This document shows, in pieces, positions 48,473-57,518 of a stretch of 64,000 nt of DNA; position 1 is the first letter of the stretch; every line of letters starts with the position of its first letter. The stretch comes from Clostridium estertheticum. Its GTDB lineage: Bacteria; Bacillota; Clostridia; Clostridiales; Clostridiaceae. Below the pieces are notes generated by a model. That model saw only the letters and a program-made list of their open reading frames with translations. It was not told the DNA's origin and did no database searches. The position numbers were made by a program, and so were the translations under genes. Location of the stretch: positions 2,976,001 through 3,040,000 of the forward strand of contig NZ_CP086239.1 in NCBI RefSeq assembly GCF_026650985.1, in the 5' to 3' direction.

Positions 48473-48512
48473 GATGCACGTAATTTCCCTTAAATATTCT
48501 TCATTCATATTT
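48473..48512 (-). pseudogene. Truncated start of the 45-residue protein family
   Basis: GGAGGTGGAAAT then ATGAATGAAGAATATTTAAG, the same ribosome site and first codons as the gene at 34002; sequence diverges after about 12 codons. Confidence 0.5.
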
Positions 48513-48538
48513 CCACCTCCTTCAAATCAAAAAATAAA

Positions 48539-48847
48539 CTAATAGACAACATCATTTATTTTTTCAATTCTAATTATCATTATTTTACTTTGATCTTTTT
48601 TTAAAAATTGTTTTACTTCCATCCACTCGTCATCCACATTTATAACTTCACAATCTACTGGACCTTTTGCAATAACTGAAAGTGTACATCTTTTACCCTC
48701 AAGCGCTTTAAGTATTTTAGACATCTCGATTTCCACCTTTATTGATGTGTTGATTTTCTTGACATCTGCTTTTAGCTTCTTAACTTTGTCGCTTAACCCC
48801 ATATTGGAAATTGCTATTATAAATGCCATTATTCCTATAAACTCCAT
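48539..48847 (-). CDS. Small membrane-anchored protein with coiled coil (102 residues)
   Basis: N-terminal helix FIGIMAFIIAISNMGLSDKV, short coiled coil (KKLKADVKKINTSIK) and a small beta domain CTLSVIAKGPVDCEVINVDDE that could be an SH3-like barrel. Exact copy at 62296. It precedes no obvious partner other than the DUF1287 gene 110 bases upstream in the same direction. Confidence 0.65.
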   Translation of the reverse strand: MEFIGIMAFIIAISNMGLSDKVKKLKADVKKINTSIKVEIEMSKILKALEGKRCTLSVIAKGPVDCEVINVDDEWMEVKQFLKKDQSKIMIIRIEKINDVVY

Positions 48848-48955
48848 ATAATTGCACTCACCCTCTATTTTAAAATAGTAAAAATTTCCTTTAGCTTTAA
48901 TTTTTATTTCTTATATGGCTTAAACCTTCAATTTTACAAAAGATATTTTTATACT

Positions 48956-49645
48956 TTACGTTTTATTCTTAAATTTCCATCTATAATGACCGTGTATAGG
49001 AGTTGTAAAATAAGAAAGCTTGAGTATACTTGCATGAGGTTTGATATTATGAATAACATAAGGAATGCCATTTTTATCTCTTTTATCAAAAATAATACCC
49101 ACATGTCCCTGCCCAAATATCACAATATCACCCGGTTGCCACTCTTTTAAATTTTCAGAATTTCTAGCTTTAACTTTAGTTGTTAAACTTAACGCATATC
49201 TACTGAAAAATACATCTTGATTCGGCACTCGCCTGAAATCAATATTAGGGTCAGGCTTTCCTTCAACTCTAGGATAAAGTTTAATATTACTTTTTATATC
49301 TTGATCAATAAGGTCTTTTAAATTAATGTTAGCAGTTTTAAATCCTCTCCAAATTACGTCAGTACATACCCCTTCTTTATCAGGTGGGTATCCACCACTA
49401 TAATAATTACTAATATATTTTGTTTTATTAAGAACCTCTTTATCAGCTCCATTAACTATATCTAATACATCTGCTACTCCATTTTTGTTATTATCAACTT
49501 TAGAAAAATTTTCAGATACAATAAATTTTGGTTTAAATATATTAAAAACAAATTCATCTATAATAGCTTTAAATGGTATATATTTATAAGTAAAAGTTAA
49601 TATTAAAGAAACTATTATTAAAAGTATAACAAGTTTTTTCTTCAC
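48956..49645 (-). CDS. DUF1287 protein, copy 1
   Basis: 229 residues, N-terminal anchor (KLVILLIIVSLILTF). DUF1287 core: YYSGGYPPDKEGVCTDVIWR with the active-type Cys, DPNIDFRRVPNQDVFF, WQPGDIVIFGQGHVGIIFD with His, and VIHNIKPHA. Its Cys/His/Asn order resembles NlpC/P60-type cell-wall peptidases, so an extracellular hydrolase is likely. GGGAGGGGATATAG-like site precedes the start. Copy 2 at 62713 differs at one residue of the anchor (Thr versus Ile). Confidence 0.85.
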   Translation of the reverse strand: MKKKLVILLIIVSLILTFTYKYIPFKAIIDEFVFNIFKPKFIVSENFSKVDNNKNGVADVLDIVNGADKEVLNKTKYISNYYSGGYPPDKEGVCTDVIWRGFKTANINLKDLIDQDIKSNIKLYPRVEGKPDPNIDFRRVPNQDVFFSRYALSLTTKVKARNSENLKEWQPGDIVIFGQGHVGIIFDKRDKNGIPYVIHNIKPHASILKLSYFTTPIHGHYRWKFKNKT

Positions 49646-49661
49646 TATATCCCCTCCCCAT

Positions 49662-50160
49662 TTATCTACAAAAGCGAACTTTGGCTATATAACTAACTTC
49701 CATAACTTTACTATGAAATAAACGAACTTTAGGTTGATAAAATACGAATTTTTGACGTTTTTTAATTCATTTTATCATTATTATTCTGCCTCTTAGATAA
49801 TGCGATAGTAGTATAATTGAGTAAATAATTCATGGCGAACTTATAGAATATTATGGGTTTATAGTTAGGGGGCGTTTATTTTGAAAAAAATTAAACTTTA
49901 TATGTTGTTGGCTTACTTACTGAGCTAATTAATCATAGTCTTTGTAATTTATTCTCACTAAGGAATAGAATTGTATTAAATTTTACGTTAAATTGTTGTT
50001 AACATAAGATAAAAGGAACCTGAAATTAGTATTTTTAAACTAACTCAGGCTCTTTGCTTATTTACTTACTTTATTAAAAATAAATTTTAGGTGTTTGATC
50101 AATATAACATCTATTTGTTTTTCTTTTATGCCAACTTTAGCTAATCAATTCTTTTGTTAA
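49662..50160. other. Non-coding stretch between blocks B and A
   Basis: About 500 bases. Short aaagcgaactttggctat motif (49670-49692) also at 58895. A TTG start at 49881 with GGGGCG gives only KKIKLYMLLAYLLS before a stop, a lost signal peptide. Terminator at 50016. Confidence 0.45.
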
Positions 50161-50836
50161 CTAAAGTAGACTTGATAATATATCCATTTGCTTTTCAATA
50201 TTTTTCATCTCTTTATTTCTATAAGAAGTTATTCCAATCATTTTATCTAAGTAAGTTATCGTTTCATGAGTTGGTAAATTTAGTGTATGATCTATATTTA
50301 TATCATATCCTGATGCTTGATTAAATAAAATAAGTTTCGTAATTTGGTCCGTAATAATATCAGATTGGACTGTAATAGATTTTTGTTTTGCAATATTAAA
50401 ATTTTCTGGATGTGCTTTCATTGTCTTTATTACTATACACCATTTTGCTGTATTAGATTGATTAATTTTTTTGTTTTGAATTTCTAAAGATTTTAATTGT
50501 TCAGTTTTTTGATTAATTATAGCTATTTTTTCTTTAGATATTTCTTTACTTTCTTTAGTTTCTTTAGTTAATGTTGAAGCTTCAACATTATTATTGTTTG
50601 GGATTACTTTTGAAGTGTTTAGTGCAATACCTAAGGCACCTATGGTAAAGACGACAGCAATTTCTAACAATATACCTCTAACATTTATCTTTTTATACTT
50701 TGAAATCATAATAATTCTCCTTTCTATTTCTAAATTATTCATAACCATTGAGGTAGTCCCTATAAGTCTCTTGCTGTTACCGACTATCTCCAATACTTTT
50801 ATTATTGAATTTGCGTATAGATTACAATGGTAATTT
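49989..50836. repeat. Duplicated block A1, copy 1 (M56 fragment)
   Basis: Nearly identical to 58916-59744. Copy 2 lacks 13 bases inside the coding part and is joined directly to the promoter of the 60-residue gene, so it derives from this form by deletions. Confidence 0.85.
50016..50052. terminator. Terminator of M56 fragment gene, copy 1
   Basis: gaacctga pairs with tcaggctc (one wobble) across a T-rich 21-base loop, before a leftward T-run. Perfect in copy 2 (58942-58980). Confidence 0.5.
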
Positions 50837-50859
50837 GTAGTGTTAGTGTATGACATCAA
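50161..50859 (-). pseudogene. BlaR1/M56 peptidase C-terminal fragment, copy 1
   Basis: 232 residues. NYHCNLYANSIIKVLEIVGNS, then EIERRIIMISKYKKINVRG and a membrane helix match the end of the M56 (BlaR1/MecR1) peptidase membrane domain. The HExxH catalytic part is missing. The outer part is a helical domain (KEISKEKIAIINQKTEQL; HETITYLDKMIGITSYRN). The gene is cut at its 5' end about 75 bases before palindromic repeat copy 5. Whether the leftover is made is unclear. Confidence 0.65.
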
Positions 50860-50959
50860 ATAAACAAATATGTATTTAGTTACTAAATATTTTTAATAAT
50901 GATATTAAAATAGGAATACTTAAAAATCATTAGATATTGGGTTACTTGTTTTAAGTTAA

Positions 50960-51080
50960 TATTGATACTTTGAATGTAACATAATAGTAATTGAGTTACT
51001 CTCACTTTGAGGCTATTACTCATCTTTAAAGAATTGTAAATCTACTTAATTTATGGTAATTATGGTATAATTAAATAAAT
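50960..51080 (+). repeat. Palindromic intergenic repeat, copy 5 with promoter
   Basis: Palindrome 50972-51003 (three changes), actttgaggctattactcat tail, then aaagaattgtaaat and ttatggtaattatggtataat. The last box is a good -10 for the 60-residue gene. Confidence 0.75.
51052..51071 (+). promoter_or_regulatory. Promoter of the 60-residue gene, copy 1
   Basis: tatggtaattatggtataat has TATAAT at its end and is shared by copies at 56822 and 59753, each upstream of a rightward gene. Confidence 0.6.
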
Positions 51081-51113
51081 GTTTTATGATTTAATATAAA
51101 AGGGAGGCTTTGT

Positions 51114-51296
51114 ATGGGAAGTGCAAGAGCTACTACAATTGTTTTTACAATTATTAACTTTGCTATAATAATTGCAATTATAATAGGGATATATAAAGCA
51201 ATACAAGGGTTTAAAAATTATGTTAATAGAAATAAAGAAATGGAGAAAAAGATAGATATTATTTTAAATAAATTAGAAAATAAAAAAGATAATTAA
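51114..51296 (+). CDS. Small membrane protein (60 residues), copy 1
   Basis: After AAAGGGAGGC. One helix (FTIINFAIIIAIIIGIYKAI) and a charged cytoplasmic coiled tail (RNKEMEKKIDIILNKLENK). DUF4083-like in layout. Copy 2 at 59815 differs by one residue. One-gene unit: repeat/promoter, gene, terminator, repeat. Confidence 0.75.
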   Translation: MGSARATTIVFTIINFAIIIAIIIGIYKAIQGFKNYVNRNKEMEKKIDIILNKLENKKDN

Positions 51297-51338
51297 TATT
51301 TAAAGTTACATAATTTTTTTCTGTTTCATCACAAACAA

Positions 51339-51372
51339 CCCTATATCTTTATAGATGTGGGGTTACTTGTAT
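51339..51372. terminator. Terminator after 60-residue gene, copy 1
   Basis: acaaccctatatct pairs with agatgtggggtt-type arm with wobble, same hairpin family as 42320. Confidence 0.6.
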
Positions 51373-51379
51373 TAATATA

Positions 51380-51776
51380 CTAAATGTAACTCAATGTAAA
51401 TGCTATAGAATTTGTATCATTTATTTTATACTTTATTGAACCCATTAACAGTGCTGCCTTATCTTCAAACTCTGTACTCTCAATAGCTTTACCATTAAAG
51501 TTTGTTATTGTAATATTATCTGTTAGGCTTTTCGCAACGGTCAGTCCAGTAGAATTACTAATCGACGTTCCCTTACTTGTTTGGATATAAATATCCTCTT
51601 CATTATTTATTAAAGCCTCACTTATAGAATTTGCATTTTTAAAATCATTAGCATATTGTAATTCATAAACCGAAGATCCTATTAGTATAGAAAACTCGGG
51701 TACTGTAAAATCCACGGCTAAAGCTGGTATCTTAATTGCGCTACTATTAAACTCATTGCTAAAAGAAACTCCATAA
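51380..51776 (-). pseudogene. Fragment of unknown beta-rich protein
   Basis: About 130 residues, no start: YGVSFSNEFNSSAIKIPALAV, FTVPEFSILIGSSVYEL, then KSLTDNITITNFNGKAIEST and SIKYKINDTNSIAFTLSYI. Its end runs into a partial palindromic repeat (copy 6, 51381-51404), so repeat and coding sequence overlap. Possibly the outer domain of an anti-sigma or lipoprotein. Confidence 0.4.
51381..51404 (+). repeat. Palindromic intergenic repeat, copy 6 (partial)
   Basis: Only the left arm aaatgtaactcaatgtaaat remains after the terminator at 51339. Confidence 0.45.
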
Positions 51777-51924
51777 ATTAAATATTTTTAAAATTAGGTT
51801 AAATTTATTAAGGCTAATTTGATGAAACAAAATTCAAATGCAACCTATAGTTGACAAAAATGTTATGTTTAATTGGTAGCAATATGGTTGTTTTTTTAGT
51901 AAACTTATTTAGGGGTGATTAGAA

Positions 51925-52605
51925 ATGAGTTTTCCGGAACAATTGCAGATTCTTAGAAAAGAAAAAGGATTATCACAAGAGAAATTAGCTGAAATGCTTG
52001 GTATATCAAGGCAGGCAGTTGCAAAGTGGGAAGTTGGGCATTCATACCCTGACATTGCAAGACTAATTGCATTAAGTGATTTCTTTAAAGTAAGTATTGA
52101 TAAATTAGTTAATGATTATGAAGAAAATTGTCGTTTATGTATAAAAGAGAAAAAAGTTGATTCTACACATGAAAAAATAGTAGAATTTTTACGTAATGCC
52201 AAAAGAGCTACCTATGCAGGAGATGGTTTCGAAATTGAATCTTCAAGACCTAATTCACATGATTTAGAGTATACAGAAGGAAATCTAAAGTATATTGATA
52301 CCTATTTAGGAAGAGATCAATTTGGAGGAGAAGAAGCTTTATGGGAAGATGACATTCCATTTTGGTCAATGAATTATACAGCCAGAATTATTGGAAAAGG
52401 TTTTTCAGGAAAATTTTTAAAAGAAGCATTAAGTTTAGTGCCAGAGGAAAATCCTTATCGTGGACCTATGGTATATCAAGATGGGCAATATAAATATCAT
52501 TGCATTGTTAATGGAGAATTTAAGTGGTTTCAAGGATATGAGGAAATCTATTTTGATGATACAAAAGTGTATGAGTGCTTTTTTCATGGCGGAATTATTA
52601 AATAA
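51925..52605 (+). CDS. XRE regulator with DUF5680 domain
   Basis: 226 residues after AGGGGTGATTAG. HTH at 1-65 (LSQEKLAEMLGISRQAVAKWE; VSIDKLVND). DUF5680 from about 80 on: FLRNAKRATYAGDGFEIESS, LGRDQFGGEEALW, WSMNYTARIIGKGF and KWFQGYEEIYF. DUF5680 is a small-molecule-binding-like fold; these regulators occur widely in clostridia. 67 bases before the aminopeptidase gene. Confidence 0.85.
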   Translation: MSFPEQLQILRKEKGLSQEKLAEMLGISRQAVAKWEVGHSYPDIARLIALSDFFKVSIDKLVNDYEENCRLCIKEKKVDSTHEKIVEFLRNAKRATYAGDGFEIESSRPNSHDLEYTEGNLKYIDTYLGRDQFGGEEALWEDDIPFWSMNYTARIIGKGFSGKFLKEALSLVPEENPYRGPMVYQDGQYKYHCIVNGEFKWFQGYEEIYFDDTKVYECFFHGGIIK

Positions 52606-52671
52606 CAGATTAATTAAATATTATTTTTAGTTGTTTTTATCTAAATTAATCTTAATATAGGAGAATGTATA

Positions 52672-53541
52672 ATGAATTTATGTAGAAATAATAAATGCTG
52701 GTGTGGAAGTGGAATAAAATATAAGAATTGCCACTTAAACTTTGATAATAAGTTAGAAACCTTGAAGAATCAAGGCTATATAGTTCCAACAAGAGATCTT
52801 ATTAAAAATAAAGATCAAATTGAGGGGATCAGAAAAAGTGCTAAAATCAATAATAGCCTTTTAGATTTAATTAGTAAGAATATTAAAGAAGGAATGACTA
52901 CAGAAGAAATTAATAAACTAGCTCATGAATATACAATATATCATGGTGGAATTCCGGCTACTCTTAATTATGATGGATTTCCCAAAAGTATTTGTACATC
53001 AATTAATGATGAAGTGTGTCATGGAATACCAAGCGAGGATATAGTACTTAAAAATGGTGATATTATAAATGTTGATGCCACTACTATGCTTAATGGATAT
53101 TATTCAGATGCGTCAAGAATGTTTATGATTGGAGAAGTAAGTGATGAAGCTAGAAAAATAGTAGCAATAAGTAAGGAATGTTTAATTAAAGGAATAGAAA
53201 CAGTAAAACCTTGGAGCTTTTTAGGTGACATAGGCGCAGCGGTGCAAGAATATGCGCAGAGTAATGGATACTCGGTAGTTAGGGATTTTGGAGGACATGG
53301 AGTTGGGCTAGAGATGCATGAGGATCCATTTGTTTTTCATTTTGGAACAAAAGGAACAGATATGATTTTAGCACCAGGAATGGTATTTACGATTGAACCA
53401 ATGATAAATGGTGGTAGTCATGAAATATTCATAGATGAGGATAATGGTTGGACAGCATTTACTGCCGATGGATCACTTTCAGCACAATGGGAGCATACAA
53501 TTCTCGTAACTGAAGATGGAATTGAAATAATATCGAAATAA
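52672..53541 (+). CDS. map: Type I methionine aminopeptidase with SEC-C motif
   Basis: 289 residues after ATAGGAGAATG. N-terminal SEC-C zinc motif (CWCGSGIKYKNCH). Catalytic domain: NDEVCHGIP, NVDATTMLNGYYSDASRMF (two Asp ligands), GGHGVGLEMHEDPF (His), IEPMI and QWEHTILV (Glu ligands). It removes the initiator Met from new proteins, probably at the ribosome. A second-copy accessory version is suggested by the context; the essential copy normally lies in the ribosomal-protein operon. Possible cotranscription with the XRE gene. Confidence 0.92.
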   Translation: MNLCRNNKCWCGSGIKYKNCHLNFDNKLETLKNQGYIVPTRDLIKNKDQIEGIRKSAKINNSLLDLISKNIKEGMTTEEINKLAHEYTIYHGGIPATLNYDGFPKSICTSINDEVCHGIPSEDIVLKNGDIINVDATTMLNGYYSDASRMFMIGEVSDEARKIVAISKECLIKGIETVKPWSFLGDIGAAVQEYAQSNGYSVVRDFGGHGVGLEMHEDPFVFHFGTKGTDMILAPGMVFTIEPMINGGSHEIFIDEDNGWTAFTADGSLSAQWEHTILVTEDGIEIISK

Positions 53542-53579
53542 CAATGAGTCTTTAAAACAATATTTTAAAGACTCATTGT
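53541..53579. terminator. Perfect 17-bp hairpin after map
   Basis: acaatgagtctttaaaa and ttttaaagactcattgt with a 5-base loop; overlaps the map stop codon region. Confidence 0.85.
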
Positions 53580-53593
53580 TATGTAAAAACTAA

Positions 53594-53635
53594 CGAATGT
53601 AACTCAATGGTAATTAGTGTAGGGGCCTACATTCG
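53594..53635 (+). repeat. Palindromic intergenic repeat, copy 7 (variant)
   Basis: gaatgtaactcaatggtaatt left half retained; the right half is replaced but a new cgaatgta/tacattcg pairing is kept. Confidence 0.5.
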
Positions 53636-54523
53636 TCATTCATGCCCTAACCGTGCTTTTTCCAAGGCATTTAAGTCAAACTTTTTCATTTTGAGAAAAG
53701 CCTCTGTCACTCTTTTAATTTCATCTTTTGTGCCATTAAGCAAGATTTCGTCCATATTGTATGGAACAATTTGCCACGATAAGCCAAATTTGTCCTTGAC
53801 CCAACCGCATTGCTCTGCCTCAGGTATTGCAGAGAGTTTATCCCAATAGTAATCAATTTCCTTTTGATCATTACAATTTACAATGAGTGAAAATGCCTCG
53901 TTGAAATTGAACTCTACATCAAATCCATTATCCATTGCTGAAAAATCAACACCACAAAGCTTAAAAGCAGCATAATTTATCCGAGCTTTTGATGACTTTG
54001 CTTCACCATTTCCATATTTGCTTATTATTCCTATTTGGGAGTTTTCGAAAACTTCAGTGTAATATTTCACTGCTTCTTCGGCTTTCCCACATGCATCATT
54101 TGAAAAAAGTAAATTTGTTGTAATCTTCTGGACCATTTCACCACTATCAACAAGCATTAACTGCCAAGACAACCCATAGCGATCTTGAATCCAGCCGTAC
54201 CACTTGCTAAATGGATATTCACCCAGTGGCATAAGTTCAGTGCCACCTTCAGATAATGCTTTCCATTTAGTATTAACCTCCTCTAAAGATGTACAAGCTA
54301 CCATCAAGGAAATTGATGGGTTAAATTTAAAGTAAGGACCTGCACTTATTGCCGCGAATGGCTGCCCAGATAATTCAAAGTTTACAATTTCCGCATCTCC
54401 TGAAGGAGTATCTCCAATAACTGTTACGTTTAAAATCTTTGATTCGTCAAATAAACTGATATAGAACTCGGCTGCTTCTTTAGCTTCTTTGTCGTACCAT
54501 AAATGAGGAACTATTTTTTGCAT
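53636..54523 (-). CDS. VOC superfamily protein (PhnB-like), two domains
   Basis: 295 residues, two tandem glyoxalase-fold modules: QKIVPHLWYDKEAKEAAEFY with WYGWIQDRYGLSWQL, and NLLFSNDACGKAEEAVKYY with CGWVKDKFGLSWQIVP. Members are annotated as '3-demethylubiquinone-9 3-methyltransferase' domain proteins but do not methylate; substrate unknown, often antibiotic-binding-like. GGAGAACAA precedes the start. Confidence 0.85.
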   Translation of the reverse strand: MQKIVPHLWYDKEAKEAAEFYISLFDESKILNVTVIGDTPSGDAEIVNFELSGQPFAAISAGPYFKFNPSISLMVACTSLEEVNTKWKALSEGGTELMPLGEYPFSKWYGWIQDRYGLSWQLMLVDSGEMVQKITTNLLFSNDACGKAEEAVKYYTEVFENSQIGIISKYGNGEAKSSKARINYAAFKLCGVDFSAMDNGFDVEFNFNEAFSLIVNCNDQKEIDYYWDKLSAIPEAEQCGWVKDKFGLSWQIVPYNMDEILLNGTKDEIKRVTEAFLKMKKFDLNALEKARLGHE

Positions 54524-54917
54524 ATTGTTCTCCTTTCTTAATCATCATTATAAAAAATTTCACGCTTTACATTATTACTGCAATTCGTATAATTAATTTA
54601 TTATGCCTTTAATCGTATGCAATTAACCTTCGCTCTTTAATATTTCCTTTTGAACTTTTTTTAATGCCTTCTTAGATCCTCTCTCAAGGTCTCTTTCTAA
54701 CTTTCGCTACTGATAACCTACATAACAAATATCGTGAAGTTAAGTTTTTCACGACATTGTATTTCTTTGATCCCTAATATATAACGTGCTTTTTTTTCTA
54801 TATACCAGGATTTATTTCAATTACTTATATAGAATTTGTAGTAAATTATAGTATAATTAACCATATATTTATGTCATAATCGTAAATTATTACGTAAAAA
54901 ATATTAGGAGGTAAACT
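54524..54917. other. Non-coding stretch with coding debris
   Basis: About 390 bases. Minus-strand KLERDLERGSKKALKKVQKE then a stop (about 54630-54710) is the tail of a lost gene. ccctaatatataacgtgctttttt near 54767 resembles 37643-37667. Confidence 0.4.
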
Positions 54918-55790
54918 ATGGCTATATCGGGAGTCTTTATTCCATTAGTAACACCATTTAAAGACGGTAATGTAGATTATGTTTCTTACAAAAAATTAAT
55001 AGATTATTATTTGACTAAAGGAGTGCATGGCTTTATTCCTTTAGGAACAACTAGTGAAGGTCCCACAATTTCAGATTTGGAGTATGAAGAAATAATTGAA
55101 AAAACTATTGAGTACACAAATGGATCAGTTCCTATTTATGTTGGATTAGGTGGAAACAATACCAAAAAAGTAGTAGAGAAGCTTAAGGTAGTAGAAAAAT
55201 ATAAAATAGATGGAATATTATCTGTTTCGCCTTATTATTCTAGACCGGATCAAAGAGGAATTTTTCAGCATTTCAAGAGTATTTCAGAAGCAACCTATTT
55301 AGATATTATTGTATATAATATACCTTATAGAACTGGAAGAAATATTGAAAATACTACAATTTATAAATTAGCTGAGTTAAATAATATAGTTGGAATTAAA
55401 GATTCTAGTTGAAATATTGCTCAAACAACAGCGTTGATTTTAAATAAGCCTAAAAATTTTTCTATATTAACTGGAGAAGATGCATTATTTTATACAACAC
55501 TTTGTTTAGGTGGAGACGGAGGTATTCTAGCCTCTGCACATATTAATACTGAAGGATTTATCAAAGTATATAATGATATTACAAGCAATAATAGCAAAGC
55601 AGCGTTAGAAACTTGGAAGGAATTATATGAATTTATTCCAATGTTATTTCAAGAACCTAACCCAGCACCTTTGAAATATTGTTTGAAAAAGCTAGGATTA
55701 ATAGATTCTTCGGAGGTTAGGTTACCTTTAGTAGAAATTACTGAGGAATTACAGAAAAAATTAAATACAATAATTAAATTAATTAAGTAA
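54918..55790 (+). pseudogene. DapA-like dihydrodipicolinate synthase with one nonsense codon
   Basis: 290 codons after TAGGAGG. PLGTTSEGPT (the GTT loop), VYNIPYRTG with the catalytic Tyr, and GIKDSS with the Schiff-base Lys are present; then TGA at 55410-55412 where Gly (GGA) is expected before NIAQTT. The frame continues intact (LTGEDALFYTTLCLGGDGG) to 55790. A single G-to-T change explains it. The family condenses pyruvate with aldehydes; the neighbour PhzF-type isomerase suggests an amino-acid side pathway. 21 bases before that gene. Confidence 0.8.
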
Positions 55791-55810
55791 AAAGGAAGGA
55801 TAGAATATAA

Positions 55811-56716
55811 ATGAATGAGACAAAAAAATTTTGTGTTATAAATAGTTTTACGTATAATGGACGAGGTGGAAATGCCGCGGCTATATTTTGTAATCAAGGT
55901 GAATTAGAAGATTCTATTATGCAAAATATTGCGCGTCAACTTAATTTAGTTGAAACGGTGTATATCACTGAAAGTGATGAAGAAAGAATAGATTTTGATA
56001 TTAGATATTTTACTCCAGAAAATGAAGTCGGAATTGCAGGTCACCCTACAGTTGCTGCATTTATTGCACTTGCGAAAGAAGGAGCACTAGGTGCAATAAT
56101 AAAAGATAAGTATTTAATCAAGACAAAGGACGGAATAAAAGAAGTTAGTATTGAAGAACGTAATAATGATATTGTTGTTAAATTAAAGCAACAAGTTGTT
56201 GAATTTGGACCAATTATTCAAGAAAAATGTAAAATAGCTGAAATTTTAGGAATTGATAATAACGATATAATGAATGATTTACCAATACAATGTATAAATA
56301 CTGGATTAGGTCATTTAGTTGTGCCAATTAAATCTTTAGAGGGATTAATGAAAGTTAAAAGGAACATAAATCAATTAAAAAATCTATGTAATCTTATTGG
56401 CGTAAGAGAAGCACAAGTGTTTTGTTTTGAAACTAAAGATGACACATTTGATATTCATACAAGAAATATATGCCCAAGAGAGGGAATTGAAGACGCCGCA
56501 TGTGGTATTGGAAATGCAGCGGTAGGTGCATATTTGTTGAATAATCATTATTCTGATAGAAAAATGATATCAATAAAAGCTGAGCAAGGATACATAGTAA
56601 AGGCTCCATGTGAAATTGATATATATGCTTATAGGGAACAAAATGATATTGTAGTCCAAATTGGAGGAACAGGTAAAGTAATAATACAAGGTGATTTTAT
56701 TATAAGCAACATATAA
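55811..56716 (+). CDS. PhzF-family isomerase
   Basis: 301 residues after AAAGGAAGG. NGRGGNAAAIF, ETVYITESD with the catalytic-type Glu, RYFTPENEVGIAGHPTVAAF and EDAACGIGNAAVGAYL are PhzF hallmarks (diaminopimelate-epimerase-like fold). PhzF enzymes isomerise or epimerise amino-acid-derived acids. It forms a two-gene unit with the DapA-like gene, and ends at palindromic repeat copy 8. Confidence 0.88.
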   Translation: MNETKKFCVINSFTYNGRGGNAAAIFCNQGELEDSIMQNIARQLNLVETVYITESDEERIDFDIRYFTPENEVGIAGHPTVAAFIALAKEGALGAIIKDKYLIKTKDGIKEVSIEERNNDIVVKLKQQVVEFGPIIQEKCKIAEILGIDNNDIMNDLPIQCINTGLGHLVVPIKSLEGLMKVKRNINQLKNLCNLIGVREAQVFCFETKDDTFDIHTRNICPREGIEDAACGIGNAAVGAYLLNNHYSDRKMISIKAEQGYIVKAPCEIDIYAYREQNDIVVQIGGTGKVIIQGDFIISNI

Positions 56717-56727
56717 AAAGTAATATC

Positions 56728-56846
56728 AGTATTGATATTCTGAATGTAACACAATACCAATTGAGTTACTTCCACTTTGGGTCTATTGCTCATTTCGAAG
56801 GAATTGTAAATATAATTGATTTATGGTAATTATGGTATAATAGTAT
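56728..56846 (+). repeat. Palindromic intergenic repeat, copy 8 with promoter
   Basis: Palindrome 56742-56773 (several changes), tactttgggtctattgctcat-like tail, gaattgtaaatataa, and ttatggtaattatggtataat at 56821-56841 before the RNA ligase gene. Confidence 0.75.
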
Positions 56847-56913
56847 ATATATCGTTAGTCGGAATTGTAGAAAATAACGAATTAAAAATTATTTATAAAA
56901 AAGGAGAATTAAG

Positions 56914-57462
56914 ATGAATTCTAATATCAAGAAAAGAACCATAATGATATTTCCACAATTTGAAAATATTAATATTATAAATGAAATAAGAAAAAAGTAT
57001 GATCCACTTGCAAATCATGTTAGCCCACATATTACTTTAGTGTTTACATTTGAAAGTGGTTTTACATCAATTGAAATTAATGAACATTTAAAGAAAGTGA
57101 TTGATGAAACAAGATGCTTTAGACTGACATTACAGGAAATAGTAAAGATTGATAACCCTTTAGGGAGATATTTATTTTTAGATATAAAGCAAGGCAATGA
57201 ACAAATAAAGGAACTGAGTAAGAAATTATATACAGGAATCTTAAATAACTATAAACCTGCTTGGTTAAACGAAGAAACATTTATGCCTCATATGACAATA
57301 GGTGATTTTACCTCAAAAGAGAATTTAAATATAGCATTTAAAAATACTGAACTTATTAAAGAAAATTTCACCACAATAGTAGATAAGATTTCTGTTGAAA
57401 TTATTGATGAAAATGAAGATTCTATTATTGAGGTTGAAGTAGATTTAAAGCCTATACTCTAA
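56914..57462 (+). CDS. 2'-5' RNA ligase family protein
   Basis: 182 residues after AAAAGGAGAA. Two HxTx catalytic motifs: HITL near residue 39 and HMTI near residue 128, with IMIFPQFENINIINEIR at the start. LigT/2H-phosphoesterase fold; acts on 2',3'-cyclic or 2'-5' bonds in RNA or nucleotides. One-gene unit after repeat copy 8. Confidence 0.85.
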   Translation: MNSNIKKRTIMIFPQFENINIINEIRKKYDPLANHVSPHITLVFTFESGFTSIEINEHLKKVIDETRCFRLTLQEIVKIDNPLGRYLFLDIKQGNEQIKELSKKLYTGILNNYKPAWLNEETFMPHMTIGDFTSKENLNIAFKNTELIKENFTTIVDKISVEIIDENEDSIIEVEVDLKPIL

Positions 57463-57518
57463 ACAAGAAATGTCATGAAAGTAAAATACTGCGACGTAAA
57501 TTAATAAGAGGTGATTAA

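Larger units (their letters stand above)
48441..49661. repeat. Duplicated block B, copy 1
   Basis: Nearly identical to 62202-63417 (102-residue gene identical in sequence; DUF1287 gene differs by one residue). Includes the truncated MNEEYL leader, the 102-residue gene and the DUF1287 gene. Confidence 0.9.

Noticed and set aside
55410-55412. Selenocysteine at the in-frame TGA of the DapA-like gene
   Set aside because: The family has Gly at this place, no SECIS-like hairpin is evident just downstream and DapA is not a selenoprotein family.
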